Shown here: in pieces, positions 17,481 to 26,316 of the stretch
Numbering within the stretch: the first letter of the stretch is position 1
Layout of the letters: each line of letters starts with the position of its first letter
Assembly (NCBI RefSeq): GCF_022829295.1
Contig: NZ_JAKSYH010000027.1
Coordinates: 1-49,807, forward strand
Reading direction: 5' to 3'
Origin: Methylobacterium sp. J-088
GTDB taxonomy: Bacteria > Pseudomonadota > Alphaproteobacteria > Rhizobiales > Beijerinckiaceae
Length of the DNA: 49,807 nt
Made by a program: the position numbers and the translations under genes
The notes under the pieces: model-generated
Seen by the model: the letters and a program-made list of their open reading frames with translations, nothing else
Told to the model about the DNA's origin: nothing
The model's database searches: none

Positions 17481-18560
17481 CTAAGCCACCGCCCAGGGCA
17501 GCGTTTCATCGCCACGGAACACCACGACCGCCGTGTCCTCAACCGCGACCGCCTCCGCGACGCGGCTCTCCCGCCGTTCCAGCGTGACCGTTGCCGCGTT
17601 CGGCTCCAGCCCGTGAAACCGGGCGCCGTTGAGCGACGCGAAGGCCTCGAACCGGTCGAGCGCCCCTTCCTCGTCGAACACCTGCACGTAGGTCTGGAGC
17701 GCGGAAGGCCCACAGAATACCCCCGCGCAGCCGCAGGACGCCTCCTTGGCGCCGCGGACATGCGGGGCCGTGTCGGTGCCGAGATAGAAGCAGGCCTCGC
17801 CCGAGGTCGCGGCTTTGCGCAGGGCGAGCCGGTGCCGCTCGCGCTTGGCCACCGGCAGGCAGTACAGGTGCGGGCGCAGGCCACCCTGGAAGATGTGGGT
17901 CCGGTTGATCACGAGATGGTGCGGCGTGATCGTGGCCGCGCACCGGCTCGCGTGCTCCCGGACCACGTCGAGGATCTCCGCCGTGGTGGCATGCTCCACA
18001 GTGACCTTGAGGCCCTGATGACGGGCGAGGAGCGGAATCAGGCTACCCTCCATGAAGGCGGCCTCGCGGTCGAAGATGTCGATCTCCGGGTCGGTCGCCT
18101 CGCCGTGGATCAGCAGCGGCATGCCGATCCGCTCCATGCGCTCCAGCACGGGCGCGATCCCGAGAAGGTCGGTGACGCCCGCGTGCGAATTCGTGGTCGC
18201 GCCCGCCGGATAGAGCTTGGCGGCGATCCAGACCTTGTCCTTGAAGCCGCGCTCGATCTCGTCCGGATCGGTGTCGTCCCGCAGGTAGCAGGTCATCAGC
18301 GGCGTGAAATCCATGTCGGCCGGCAGGGCCGCTAGGATCCGCTCGCGATAGGCCCGCGCGGCCGCGACCGTGGTCACCGGCGGCACGAGGTTCGGCATGA
18401 TGATGCCCCGGGCGAACTGCGCCGCCGTATAGGGCAGCACCGCCTTCAGCATCGCGCCGTCGCGTAGGTGGATGTGCCAGTCGTCCGGGCGGCGGATCGT
18501 GATCCGCTCGATGGTCTTCGTGTCCTGGCGCTCGGCGGGGAACAGGTCGGCGACGCTCAT
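17481..18560 (-). CDS. pyrC: Dihydroorotase
   Basis: A 359-residue class II dihydroorotase that closes carbamoyl-aspartate to dihydroorotate in pyrimidine synthesis. Zinc ligands H29 and H31 lie in DDWHIHLRDG; the carboxylated lysine is probably K115 in WIAAKLYPAG; further His ligands are in the LLIHGEA and VEHATT segments. FYLGTDTAPH carries the catalytic Asp. ATG 18560 is chosen, with AAAGGT upstream and homology beginning at once; a longer frame to 18689 would overlap pyrE. It follows pyrE by ten bases, so the two pyrimidine genes form an operon. Confidence 0.96.
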   Translation of the reverse strand: MSVADLFPAERQDTKTIERITIRRPDDWHIHLRDGAMLKAVLPYTAAQFARGIIMPNLVPPVTTVAAARAYRERILAALPADMDFTPLMTCYLRDDTDPDEIERGFKDKVWIAAKLYPAGATTNSHAGVTDLLGIAPVLERMERIGMPLLIHGEATDPEIDIFDREAAFMEGSLIPLLARHQGLKVTVEHATTAEILDVVREHASRCAATITPHHLVINRTHIFQGGLRPHLYCLPVAKRERHRLALRKAATSGEACFYLGTDTAPHVRGAKEASCGCAGVFCGPSALQTYVQVFDEEGALDRFEAFASLNGARFHGLEPNAATVTLERRESRVAEAVAVEDTAVVVFRGDETLPWAVA

Positions 18561-18570
18561 CGCGGACCTT

Positions 18571-19272
18571 TCAGGACTGACCGAAGGCGGAGATGCCGCC
18601 ATGGGCGGCGGACCACGCGGCCGGCGCGTTGAGGAAGCTTTCGACCTCGTCCAGCGTCTTTGGGTCGAAGGTGCCCATCTCCTTGGCAACTGTCAGCACG
18701 TCCCGCCACGTGGTGAGATAATGAAGCTTGATGCCGATCTCCTGCATCAGCGCCGCACTGTCGGGAAAGATGTCGTAGTAGAACAGCACGAAGCAGTGAT
18801 CGACCTGGGCGCCGGAATCGCGCAGGGCCTTGCAGAAATTGACCTTGCTGCGCCCGTCGGTGGCGAGGTCCTCAACCAGCAACGTGCGGGCGCCCTCGAC
18901 GATCTCGCCCTCGATCTGCGCGTTGCGGCCAAAGCCCTTTGGCTTCTTGCGGATGTACTGCATCGGCAGCATCATCCGGTCGGCGATCCAGGCCGCGAAG
19001 GGGATACCGGCGGTCTCGCCGCCCGCGATGTGGGTGAGCCTCTCGTAGCCGATCTCGCGCACGATCGTGGCGGTGGCGAAGTCCATCAGCGTCGAGCGCA
19101 GGCGCGGAAACGAAATGATTTTCCGGCTGTCGGTGTAGACCGGGCTCGCCCAGCCGGAGGTGAACTTGAACGGCTCGTCCTTATAGAAGAGAACCGCGCC
19201 GATCTCGAGGAACATCTTGGCCGTCTCGCGGGCGATGACGTCCCGGTCGAGGGGCAGGAAGGGGCTGGTCAT
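18571..19272 (-). CDS. pyrE: Orotate phosphoribosyltransferase
   Basis: A 233-residue type I phosphoribosyltransferase that joins orotate to PRPP to form OMP. The PRPP-binding motif [10 protein letters not shown] is present, as is the flexible loop region [16 protein letters not shown] and the N-terminal [16 protein letters not shown] substrate segment. This length matches the longer alphaproteobacterial PyrE, a little longer than the E. coli enzyme. It is the first gene of the pyrE-pyrC unit, and the 140-base gap to aroQ upstream shows no gene. Confidence 0.96.
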   Translation of the reverse strand: MTSPFLPLDRDVIARETAKMFLEIGAVLFYKDEPFKFTSGWASPVYTDSRKIISFPRLRSTLMDFATATIVREIGYERLTHIAGGETAGIPFAAWIADRMMLPMQYIRKKPKGFGRNAQIEGEIVEGARTLLVEDLATDGRSKVNFCKALRDSGAQVDHCFVLFYYDIFPDSAALMQEIGIKLHYLTTWRDVLTVAKEMGTFDPKTLDEVESFLNAPAAWSAAHGGISAFGQS

Positions 19273-19412
19273 GCGGCGTGCGCGCTCCGCTTGGGTGCTC
19301 TCCGGGGCTTGAAGACCAGTCCGGTCGGAGAGAACGCGTTGAATTGGGCCTGACCGCCCTCCTCCGCCCTGTCTCGGCCAGCGTCAACCCTGCGCGGCGC
19401 GCTATCCGCGCT

Positions 19413-19862
19413 TCACGCAGTCCTGCCAGCGCGCAGATGCGCGATATGCCGGATGGCGAGCGCGTAGCCGTGCGTCCCGAACCCCGCCAGCACCGCCGTG
19501 GCGGCGAGCGAGATGTAGGAATGGTGGCGGAAAGTTTCGCGCCGGTGGACGTTCGAGATGTGGCACTCGATCACCGGCACCTCGCAGGTGTTGAGCGCGT
19601 CGAGGATCGCCACGGAAGTGTGGGTGTAGGCCCCGGCGTTGATCACGATGCCGGCCGATCCGACCCGGAATTCATGAATCGCGTCGATCAGCACGTGCTC
19701 GGCGTTGCTCTGGCGGAAATCGACCGTGAGCCCGAATCCGGCGGCGGTCTCGCGGCACAGGGCTTCGACATCGGCCAGCGTTTCGTGCCCGTAGATCTCC
19801 GGCTGGCGCTTGCCGAGCAGGTTCAGGTTCGGCCCGTTTAGGACCAGGATCGTGTCGTTCAT
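19413..19862 (-). CDS. aroQ: Type II 3-dehydroquinate dehydratase
   Basis: A 149-residue class II dehydroquinase of the shikimate pathway, usually a dodecamer in the cytosol. The opening [21 protein letters not shown] includes the catalytic Tyr24 on its flexible lid, and the catalytic histidine is H102 in [27 protein letters not shown] is also typical. ATG 19862 is chosen because the family N-terminus begins there; the longer upstream frame is Pro-rich and non-coding in character. It is divergent from the BKACE gene with 173 bases between. accB/accC, often next to aroQ, are absent. Confidence 0.96.
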   Translation of the reverse strand: MNDTILVLNGPNLNLLGKRQPEIYGHETLADVEALCRETAAGFGLTVDFRQSNAEHVLIDAIHEFRVGSAGIVINAGAYTHTSVAILDALNTCEVPVIECHISNVHRRETFRHHSYISLAATAVLAGFGTHGYALAIRHIAHLRAGRTA

Positions 19863-20035
19863 CGTCTGCCTCGCCGCCTGAGAGGTGCGGCAAGCGTCGG
19901 CAAGACACAAGGGCAGGCTGTCATCCGACGCGAGATGTCCCGCAGACGGGCCCGGTGCGCCCGCCGGTCGGTTCAGATCCTCGCCCGGCGGCGCTATCCC
20001 GGACGGCGAGGGGACGGGACAGGGAGGACAGACGG

Positions 20036-20878
20036 ATGGCAGCATTCCGGAGCGACGCGCCCGTTGTGATCGCAGTGGCGATCACAGGCTCGGTGCCGCG
20101 CAAGACCGACAATCCGGCCGTTCCGGTCACCGTGGCTGAGCAGATCGAGTCGACCCATCAGGCCTTCGAGGCCGGCGCCACCCTGTGTCACATCCATGTG
20201 CGCAACGATGACGAATCCCCCTCGTCCGATCCGGAAAAATTCGCCGCCGTGCAGGAGGGGCTGCGCAAGCACTGCCCGGGGATGATCGTGCAGTTCTCCA
20301 CGGGCGGGCGCGGCCGCGATCCCGCCGCCCGCGGCCTGTCGCTCAAGCACCGGCCCGACATGGCCTCCCTGTCCACGGGCTCGGTCAATTTCCCGACGAT
20401 CGTCTACGAGAATGCCGCGAGCCTCGTGACCGATCTCGCCGGCCAGATGAAGCAATACGGCGTGAGGCCCGAGATCGAGATCTTCGACCTCTCGCATCTG
20501 CATGGCGCCAAGCGGTTGGTGGAGGCGGGCCTGATCGACGCGCGCCCGCACGTGCAGTTCGTTATGGGCGTGCAGAACGCGATGCCGGCCGAGGAGCACC
20601 TGCTCGACATCCTGCTCGCCGAGACCCGCCGGATCCTCCCCGAGGCGACCTGGACGGCCGCTGGGATCGGCCGCAACCAGGCGGTGGTGATGGACTGGGC
20701 GCTCGCCCGCGGCGCCGACGCAGTGCGGACTGGCCTGGAGGACAACATCCGGGTGACGAAGGACCGGCTGGCGGCCAGCAACGCCGAGCTCGTCGGCCTC
20801 GCCGACGAAGCGGTGGCTCGCCATGGCCGCCGCGTGGCCACGTCCGCGGAGGCCCGCGCCGCGCTGGGTTTGGGCTGA
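20036..20878 (+). CDS. BKACE (3-keto-5-aminohexanoate cleavage) family protein
   Basis: A 280-residue zinc-dependent beta-keto acid cleavage enzyme (PF05853). Members condense a beta-keto acid with acetyl-CoA and release acetoacetate. The zinc-ligand pattern CHIHVR and the [14 protein letters not shown] segment [11 protein letters not shown] are present, as is the VMGVQNAMP loop. AGGGAGGA upstream supports ATG 20036. No lysine fermentation genes are adjacent, so the true substrate is open; many family members act on other keto acids such as carnitine-derived ones. A perfect hairpin lies within its first codons. Confidence 0.9.
   Translation: MAAFRSDAPVVIAVAITGSVPRKTDNPAVPVTVAEQIESTHQAFEAGATLCHIHVRNDDESPSSDPEKFAAVQEGLRKHCPGMIVQFSTGGRGRDPAARGLSLKHRPDMASLSTGSVNFPTIVYENAASLVTDLAGQMKQYGVRPEIEIFDLSHLHGAKRLVEAGLIDARPHVQFVMGVQNAMPAEEHLLDILLAETRRILPEATWTAAGIGRNQAVVMDWALARGADAVRTGLEDNIRVTKDRLAASNAELVGLADEAVARHGRRVATSAEARAALGLG
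20065..20086. repeat. Perfect hairpin inside the 5-prime end of the BKACE gene
   Basis: TGTGATCGC (20065-20073), loop AGTG, then GCGATCACA (20078-20086): nine perfect base pairs with a four-base loop, starting 29 bases after the ATG. In mRNA it could slow or tune translation. The outer TGTGA/TCACA halves recall a CRP site, but their spacing (12) is wrong for one. Confidence 0.4.
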
Positions 20879-20922
20879 ACCACCTTCTCACGCGCGGGCC
20901 AGCGTGCTAACGGTCCGCCCGC

Positions 20923-20996
20923 GCGGGTGTAGCTCAATGGTAGAGCAGCAGCCTTCCAAGCTGAATACCCGGGTTCGATTCCCGGTACCCGCTCCA
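20923..20996 (+). tRNA. tRNA-Gly (anticodon TCC)
   Basis: Folds as a complete 74-base tRNA with encoded CCA. The acceptor arm GCGGGTG pairs with TACCCGC; the D arm is GCTC-AATGGTA-GAGC; the anticodon loop CTTCCAA gives anticodon TCC, reading GGA and other GGN codons; the T arm is CCGGG-TTCGATT-CCCGG. The anticodon stem has one G-A mismatch at its outer end. It stands alone, 44 bases after the BKACE gene. I see no duplicated tRNA 3-prime end downstream that would mark an integrated element. Confidence 0.97.
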
Positions 20997-21114
20997 CGCC
21001 GATCCCAGCCCGAGAAGGACGCGCCACGCATCAGCTGCGGGTCCGTTGCCCCGGGCCTCCGCATCGACCGCTTGCGAGCGTAGACCGGCGTTTGTACCTG
21101 TCGGTCAGATAGCG

Positions 21115-21267
21115 ATGCCGAACCCTTTCGCCCGAAAGCTGCAATTCTACGTCCCGCTCTCGGCGGCCGTCCGGATGGAGGTTGGCGGGTCCCCCGTTCC
21201 GGGCCGTCGCATCATCATGCGTTCCGGTCACATCCCCGACGGCGGCGACCCGCACGCCGGCTGGTAG
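21115..21267 (+). pseudogene. Fragment resembling a Crp/Fnr regulator N-terminus
   Basis: An open frame of 50 residues, MPNPFARKLQFYVPLS..., resembles the first 50 or so residues of Crp/Fnr regulators, which often start NPLxRKLxxxxxLS and continue with a segment like GRRIIMRSGHIPDG. It stops well before a complete cyclic-nucleotide-binding domain, and no helix-turn-helix follows in any frame. I read it as a truncated, decayed gene, though a real short protein cannot be excluded. The match is by eye and weak. Confidence 0.35.
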
Positions 21268-21300
21268 GTCTGCTTGGTTCAACCGCCGCGGAGTGTCGGC

Positions 21301-21564
21301 ATGACCGATCCAGCTGACTTGGAGGATCGGCTCGCTGCCCTGGAGGCCGACAATGCCCGCCTGCGTCGGCTATTGGACGTAGCGGGTGCGCCAGACGGGC
21401 TGCGTCACGGATTGCGCAACACCACGGCGATCATGCACCGTTCCGCCGAGAGCGCCGTCGATGTCGAGGTGGACGGCCTGCGCTTCGGCCTGCGTCTGCC
21501 GCTCGTGCCGACGGTCGGACGCGTGATCGCAGGCGCCGATGCCGAGGCATCGCGCAAACCCTGA
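21301..21564 (+). pseudogene. Truncated HWE-type sensor kinase-like protein
   Basis: An 87-residue frame beginning with a short coiled coil (LEDRLAALEADNARLRRLL) followed by GAPDGLRHGLRNTTAIMHRSAES. This order, coiled coil then an (R)HGLRNT histidine box, is seen in HWE histidine kinases of this group. The sequence then loses family character and stops before any ATPase domain. A GGAG before ATG 21301 may still allow translation. Most likely a remnant of a kinase gene; a free-standing small protein is the alternative. It sits just after the Crp-like fragment. Confidence 0.45.
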
Positions 21565-21596
21565 ATCACCGCCCATCTGAAAATCTCCCCGAACTC

Positions 21597-23195
21597 TCAG
21601 TTGCTCGATGCGCCGGCCCCGACAGGGGTCAGATCGCCCGGTGGGATCGAGATCCGCGACAGGTCGAGCGGTGGCGTCGGGCCGGCCGGGAAGGTCGCTT
21701 CCCAGCCACCGCCCAAGGCCTTCGACAGCGCCACGAAGTCGGTCGACGTCGCCGCCGTCGCCTGGACGAGGTTGGTTTCGGCCTGCAGCACGGTCTGCGA
21801 GGCCTGGAGGACGGTGGTGAAGATCTCGACACCCTGCGTGTAGCGAGCCCGGGACAAAGCCAGTGCCTGCCGCGCATCCGCCACTTGACGGGCCAGCCGC
21901 CCGCGGCGGCCCTCGTCACCCTTCAGGGCGGCCAGCGCGTTGACCACGTCGTGCCAGCCCTGGAGCACCGCCTTCTGGTAGGCGATCGCCGCCTCCTGTT
22001 GGCGGGCGCGCTGGAGAACGAGGTTCGATTTCAGCCGCCCGCCCTCGAACAGCGGGATGGAGAGCGACGGCCCGACATTCATGTATTGTAGGGACGAGCC
22101 CCGGAAGATCTTGCCCGGATCGACCGCGTTGACGACCGGGCTCGCCGAGAGCGTCACGCTCGGGAAGAACTGCGCCTCCGCGACGCCGATCTCGGCGACC
22201 GCCGCGTGCAGGTTGGCGTCGGCCCGGCGGATATCGGGGCGGCGCAGGACGAGCGTCGACGGAACACCCACGGGGATCCGGGGCGGCACCGGCGGGATCG
22301 CGCGGCCGGACACCAGCTCCTGCGACAAAGCGAGCGGCGGCTCGCCCAGCAGCAGCGAGAGGGCGTTGATCTGCTGGATCTCCTGCTGCTGGAGCTGGGG
22401 CAGCTGCGCCTTGATCGCCTCGACCTGCTGGGCGGCGTTCGCGGTGTCGAGGCCAGTGACCAGACCCCGCTGCTGGCGGATCCGCACCACGTCGAGGATC
22501 TGCTCGTTGACCTTGATGTTGGCGAGGTCGATCCGGATCTGCTCCTGGGTCCCGCGCAGCTGCACGTAATCGCGCGCCAGCTCGGCCTGGCTGGAGACCA
22601 GGGCGTCGCGCCGCTGCTCCGCGGAGGCATCCGCCTGGGCCTGGGCGGATTCCACGGAGCGGCGGACCTTGCCCCACAGGTCGAGTTCCCAGGAGGCGTC
22701 GAAGCCGAGCGTGTAGCTCTCGAAGCCGTTGGTCAGCGGCGCCGTGGGGTCGGTGCCCCCCGTGACCCCGCCAAGGGAGCCCGACAGAAGGCCGATCGTG
22801 CCGTTCTTGCTGAATTGCTGCCGGTAGGCGCTGCCCTGGCCGTTCAGGGTCGGAAGCCCGGCCGCCGCCGCGGTGCCGAGCTGGGCCCGGCTCTGGAACA
22901 GCCGCGCCGTGGCGGTCTGCACGTCGAGGTTCTGCGCGGCGACGCGCTCTTCCAGCGCCGCCAGCACCGGATCTCGGAAGGCGAGCCACCACGCCACCGC
23001 CGGCTCCTCCGCGCTGGTGCGGGCGAGCAGCGGCAGTGGGGTCCGGGTCGGCAGGCCGGTATCGAGGTAGTCGCTCGCTTCCGTCAGCGGCGCGGCCGGC
23101 GGCAGAAAGTTCGGGCCGATCGTGCAGGCCGCCAATCCGGAAAGCGCGAGGGCCGCGCCGCCGCGCAACCACGGGGTGATGATGCGGGAGGCCAT
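21597..23195 (-). CDS. NodT family outer membrane efflux lipoprotein
   Basis: A 532-residue TolC-like outer membrane factor (two OEP domains, NodT/OprM type). The signal peptide ends in the lipobox LAAC, with Cys24 the likely lipidated residue. Long helical repeats rich in Gln and Ala, with LLGEPPLAL and RRPDIRRADANLHAA typical of the family, form the periplasmic barrel. It is last of a three-gene efflux operon and starts one base after the transporter stop. A GTG at 23213 is an alternative start, but the shorter form places the signal peptide properly. Confidence 0.93.
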   Translation of the reverse strand: MASRIITPWLRGGAALALSGLAACTIGPNFLPPAAPLTEASDYLDTGLPTRTPLPLLARTSAEEPAVAWWLAFRDPVLAALEERVAAQNLDVQTATARLFQSRAQLGTAAAAGLPTLNGQGSAYRQQFSKNGTIGLLSGSLGGVTGGTDPTAPLTNGFESYTLGFDASWELDLWGKVRRSVESAQAQADASAEQRRDALVSSQAELARDYVQLRGTQEQIRIDLANIKVNEQILDVVRIRQQRGLVTGLDTANAAQQVEAIKAQLPQLQQQEIQQINALSLLLGEPPLALSQELVSGRAIPPVPPRIPVGVPSTLVLRRPDIRRADANLHAAVAEIGVAEAQFFPSVTLSASPVVNAVDPGKIFRGSSLQYMNVGPSLSIPLFEGGRLKSNLVLQRARQQEAAIAYQKAVLQGWHDVVNALAALKGDEGRRGRLARQVADARQALALSRARYTQGVEIFTTVLQASQTVLQAETNLVQATAATSTDFVALSKALGGGWEATFPAGPTPPLDLSRISIPPGDLTPVGAGASSN

Positions 23196-23196
23196 G

Positions 23197-24771
23197 TCAG
23201 TGTTCGCCCCCACCGCCCTGTGCGGTCTTGCCCGAGATCAGGAAGCAGAGCGGCACGACCATCAGCGCGACGATGGCCGTGTATTGGAAAACGTTGCTGT
23301 AAGCCAAGACCTGCGCCTGCGTCATGTAGGTCTGGTAGGTGTGCGCCACCGCCTGCTGATGCACCACGGACGCCGCGCGGCCGAGCGAGCGGAGGGTGTG
23401 CTCGCTCTCCTGGATCAGCGTGTTGTAGCCGGAGCGCAGCGGCGTCATGAATCCGGCCAGGTGCGCCTGGTCGGCCTGCGTGCGCTCGGTGATGGCCGCA
23501 GTCGAGAGCGAGATCCCGAGCGAGCCGAACACGTTGCGGAACATCGAGAACAGCGCCGCGCCGTCGCTGCGGTACTTCTGGGGCAAGGTCAGGTAGGCGA
23601 TGGTCGAGATCGGCACGAACAGGAAGCCGAGCGCCGCCGTCTGGAGGGAGCGCATCAGCACCAGGGTCTTGAAGTCGATGTCGGGGGCGAGCCGGCTCGA
23701 ATAGAACAGGGCCGCGCCCATCAGGGTGAAGCCGAACATGACGATGAAGCGCGTCTGCACGACCTTCATGATCTGGCCGACGATCGGGATCAGGACGATC
23801 ACCACGAGCCCGCCCGGCGACAGGATCAGGCCGGATTTCAGCGCGGTGTAGCCGAGTACGGTCTGTGCGAATTGCGGGATCACCACCGCGCTGGCGTAGA
23901 GCGCGAAGCCCATGGCGCCGATGAGCACGCAGCCCATGGCGAAGTTCTTGTCCTTGAACACGTCGAGGTCGATGATCGGCTTCTTCGCGGTCAGCAGCCA
24001 GCAGATCGCGCCGAACACGCCGAGCACGCCGAGGGTCGCCATGATCCGGATGAACGGCGAGCCGAGCCAGCCGTCATCCTCGCCGCGGTCGAACACGATC
24101 TGCAGGCAGCCGATGCCGATCACGATCAGCGACAGGCCGATATAGTCGATGCCGCGCTTGGTCTTGCGCTTCTCCTGCTCGGAGGGCGGGTCCTGCACCA
24201 AGAAGCCGTTGGCGATCACCGCCAGGATTCCGACGGGCACGTTGACGAAGAAGATCCAGCGCCAGTCGAGATGCTCGATCAGGTAGCCGCCCAGCGTCGG
24301 CCCGAGCACCGGGGCCACCACGGTCGCCACCGCGGTCACCCCGAAGGCCGCACCGCGCTTGGCCGGCGGGAACGTGTCGAGGATGATCGCCTGCTGGCTC
24401 GGCTGCAGGCCGCCGCCGAAGAAGCCCTGCATCAGGCGGAACACGATGATCTGCCCGAGGCTCTGCGAGATGCCGCACAGGAACGACGACACCGTGAACA
24501 TCGCGATGCAGATCAGGAAGTAGCGCTTGCGCCCGATCGTGTCGGACAGCCAGCCCGCGATGGTGAGCACGATGCCGTTGGCGACGAGGTAGGCGGTGAG
24601 CGTGTAGGTCGCCTCGTCGCCGGAGGCGGCGAGCGAGCCGGCGATGTAGGGCAACGCCACGTTGACGATCGTGGTGTCGAGGATCTCCATGAAGGCGGCG
24701 AGCGTCACCGTGATGGCGATCAGCCAGGGATTGTAGGCGGGCTTCCAGCCCTGGTTCGGATCGGCGCTCAT
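23197..24771 (-). CDS. emrB: DHA2 family drug:proton antiporter (EmrB-like)
   Basis: A 524-residue major facilitator protein with about 14 membrane helices. TM1 carries the DHA2 signature MEILDTTIVNVALPYI; motif A (GWLSDTIGRKRYF) lies between TM2 and TM3; motif C (APVLGPTLGGYL) marks an antiporter. It should pump amphipathic drugs across the inner membrane in partnership with the HlyD adaptor and the NodT channel encoded on either side. Its ATG overlaps the adaptor stop by four bases. Substrates cannot be predicted. The symbol reflects family, not proven equivalence. Confidence 0.94.
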   Translation of the reverse strand: MSADPNQGWKPAYNPWLIAITVTLAAFMEILDTTIVNVALPYIAGSLAASGDEATYTLTAYLVANGIVLTIAGWLSDTIGRKRYFLICIAMFTVSSFLCGISQSLGQIIVFRLMQGFFGGGLQPSQQAIILDTFPPAKRGAAFGVTAVATVVAPVLGPTLGGYLIEHLDWRWIFFVNVPVGILAVIANGFLVQDPPSEQEKRKTKRGIDYIGLSLIVIGIGCLQIVFDRGEDDGWLGSPFIRIMATLGVLGVFGAICWLLTAKKPIIDLDVFKDKNFAMGCVLIGAMGFALYASAVVIPQFAQTVLGYTALKSGLILSPGGLVVIVLIPIVGQIMKVVQTRFIVMFGFTLMGAALFYSSRLAPDIDFKTLVLMRSLQTAALGFLFVPISTIAYLTLPQKYRSDGAALFSMFRNVFGSLGISLSTAAITERTQADQAHLAGFMTPLRSGYNTLIQESEHTLRSLGRAASVVHQQAVAHTYQTYMTQAQVLAYSNVFQYTAIVALMVVPLCFLISGKTAQGGGGEH

Positions 24772-26189
24772 TTCAGCAGCACCGTCGGCTCGACGCTGAT
24801 GCCGAGCGGCAGCGGCTCGTCCTTCCGCAGCCCGGAATCGATCGCGATCTTCACGGGCACCCGCTGGACGATCTTGATGAAGTTGCCGGTGGCGTTCTCG
24901 GCCGGGAAGGCGGAGAATTTGGAGCCCGAGCCGCGCTGGATCGACTCGACGTGGCCGTGCAGGTCCAGGTTCGGATAGGCGTCGACCGTGATGGTGACCT
25001 GCTGGCCGGGGTGCATTCCGTCGAGCTCGGTCTCCTTGTAGTTGGCCGTGACCCACACGTCGGTGGTGACCAGCGACATCACCTGCTGGCCGGCGGAAAG
25101 GTAGTCGCCGGCATTGACGTTGCGCTTCGTCACCCAGCCGTCCTGGGGTGCGCGCACCACGCTCCATTCGACGTTGAGGATGGCTTGATCGAGCTGGCCC
25201 TTCGCCTGCTCGGCCTGCCCCTGGAGCTGATCGACCTGCTGCTGGGACTGGCCGATATTCTGCTGGACCGGCATCGCCTGGGTGACCCGCGCCTCGGCCT
25301 GCTCGACCTGCGCCTTCGCCTGCTGATAGTTCGCGGCCGTGGTGTCCACGTCCTGCTGGGTGGTGGCGAGCCTCGGCAGGCTCTTCTGCCGGTCGTAATT
25401 CGCCTGCTGCAGGGCAAGGTTGGCCCTGGCCGAGGCGAGGTTCGCCTGCGCGAGCGCCAACGCGGCCGGGAAGTTCTTCCTGGCGATCTCGACACCGAGC
25501 CTCTGGTTGGCGATCTGCGCCGCATTCGCGTCGAGCTGACCCTGGGCCTGCTCCTGCCGGTAGACGTATTGGCGGGAGTCGATGTGGAACAGCGGGTCGC
25601 CCTTGTGGACGAACTGATTGTCGGTAACCTCGAGGGACACGACCTGCCCAGCCACCTGGGGTGCGATGCTGACGATGTTGCCGTCGGTGTAGGCGTCGTC
25701 GGTCGACGCCTTTCCGCGTGTCGTCAGCCAGAAATACAGGCCGCCACCGATCATCAGCAGAAGGACGAAGCCGGCGATTCCGAATACGATCGGCCGGCGG
25801 TTGCGGCGGCGTTCGACGTCCCGATCTTTGCCGGAACCCGCATTCCTGCCGGTATCCTGGTCCTTGTCTTGACCCTCACCGTCGCCGTTCCGGCTGTCCG
25901 ATCCCCGGGCCGGGCGGGACTCATCGTCCGTTTGCCGACTTTTGTCCTGGCGACCCGTCTGACGCCCGCGTTCGGGCCTGTCGTCGGCCGCGTCCCGGGT
26001 TCCACTGGAGCGGCGCCGATCGGCGGACGCGTCGTCTACGGGTTGATCGCCGCCCCGCTGTCCGAACGCGGAGGCGCGCGCCGCGCGCCGGCCCTGATCG
26101 TCGGCGTCGGATCCGAGTTCGATGTAGTCGCGGCGCTCGTGCGGGCGGGCGTAGGGGCGTCGGCCGCTTTCCGCATCATCGTCGGTCAT
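24768..26189 (-). CDS. emrA: HlyD/EmrA family periplasmic adaptor with long disordered N-terminus
   Basis: A 473-residue membrane fusion protein. A single membrane helix (about residues 134-155) is followed by TDDAYTDGNIVSIAPQVAGQV, the start of the biotinyl-lipoyl domain, a long Gln/Ala coiled-coil hairpin, and the beta-barrel segment VRAPQDGWV. The oddity is the first 130 residues: a highly charged Arg/Asp/Ser/Gly tract without hydrophobic residues, expected to be disordered in the cytoplasm; usual EmrA N-termini are about 20-30 residues. ATG 26189 is chosen; GTG codons lie just upstream. First gene of the efflux operon, divergent from tetR. Confidence 0.92.
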   Translation of the reverse strand: MTDDDAESGRRPYARPHERRDYIELGSDADDQGRRAARASAFGQRGGDQPVDDASADRRRSSGTRDAADDRPERGRQTGRQDKSRQTDDESRPARGSDSRNGDGEGQDKDQDTGRNAGSGKDRDVERRRNRRPIVFGIAGFVLLLMIGGGLYFWLTTRGKASTDDAYTDGNIVSIAPQVAGQVVSLEVTDNQFVHKGDPLFHIDSRQYVYRQEQAQGQLDANAAQIANQRLGVEIARKNFPAALALAQANLASARANLALQQANYDRQKSLPRLATTQQDVDTTAANYQQAKAQVEQAEARVTQAMPVQQNIGQSQQQVDQLQGQAEQAKGQLDQAILNVEWSVVRAPQDGWVTKRNVNAGDYLSAGQQVMSLVTTDVWVTANYKETELDGMHPGQQVTITVDAYPNLDLHGHVESIQRGSGSKFSAFPAENATGNFIKIVQRVPVKIAIDSGLRKDEPLPLGISVEPTVLLK

Positions 26190-26276
26190 CACGTGAATTC
26201 GCACACCCTACCGGGAGCGCGGTCGATGGGAACACTCGATCGCGCGGTTCGCTTGCCGTAGGGACAGTTGACGTAA

Positions 26277-26294
26277 CCGAACCCGGCGGTTCGG
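26277..26294. promoter_or_regulatory. Inverted repeat upstream of tetR, candidate operator
   Basis: CCGAACC-CGGC-GGTTCGG is perfect over 7-base arms with a 4-base centre. It lies 22 bases before the TetR start and 87 bases before the divergent adaptor start, within a 127-base region. Size and place fit a TetR dimer site controlling both genes. GC-rich hairpins arise by chance in such DNA, so support is moderate. Confidence 0.55.
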
Positions 26295-26316
26295 ATGTGC
26301 AGGGGCGAACGGAGCG

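Noticed and set aside
20923..20996. tRNA-Gly as a prophage or island attachment site
   Set aside because: No repeat of the tRNA 3-prime end and no integrase gene are visible nearby.
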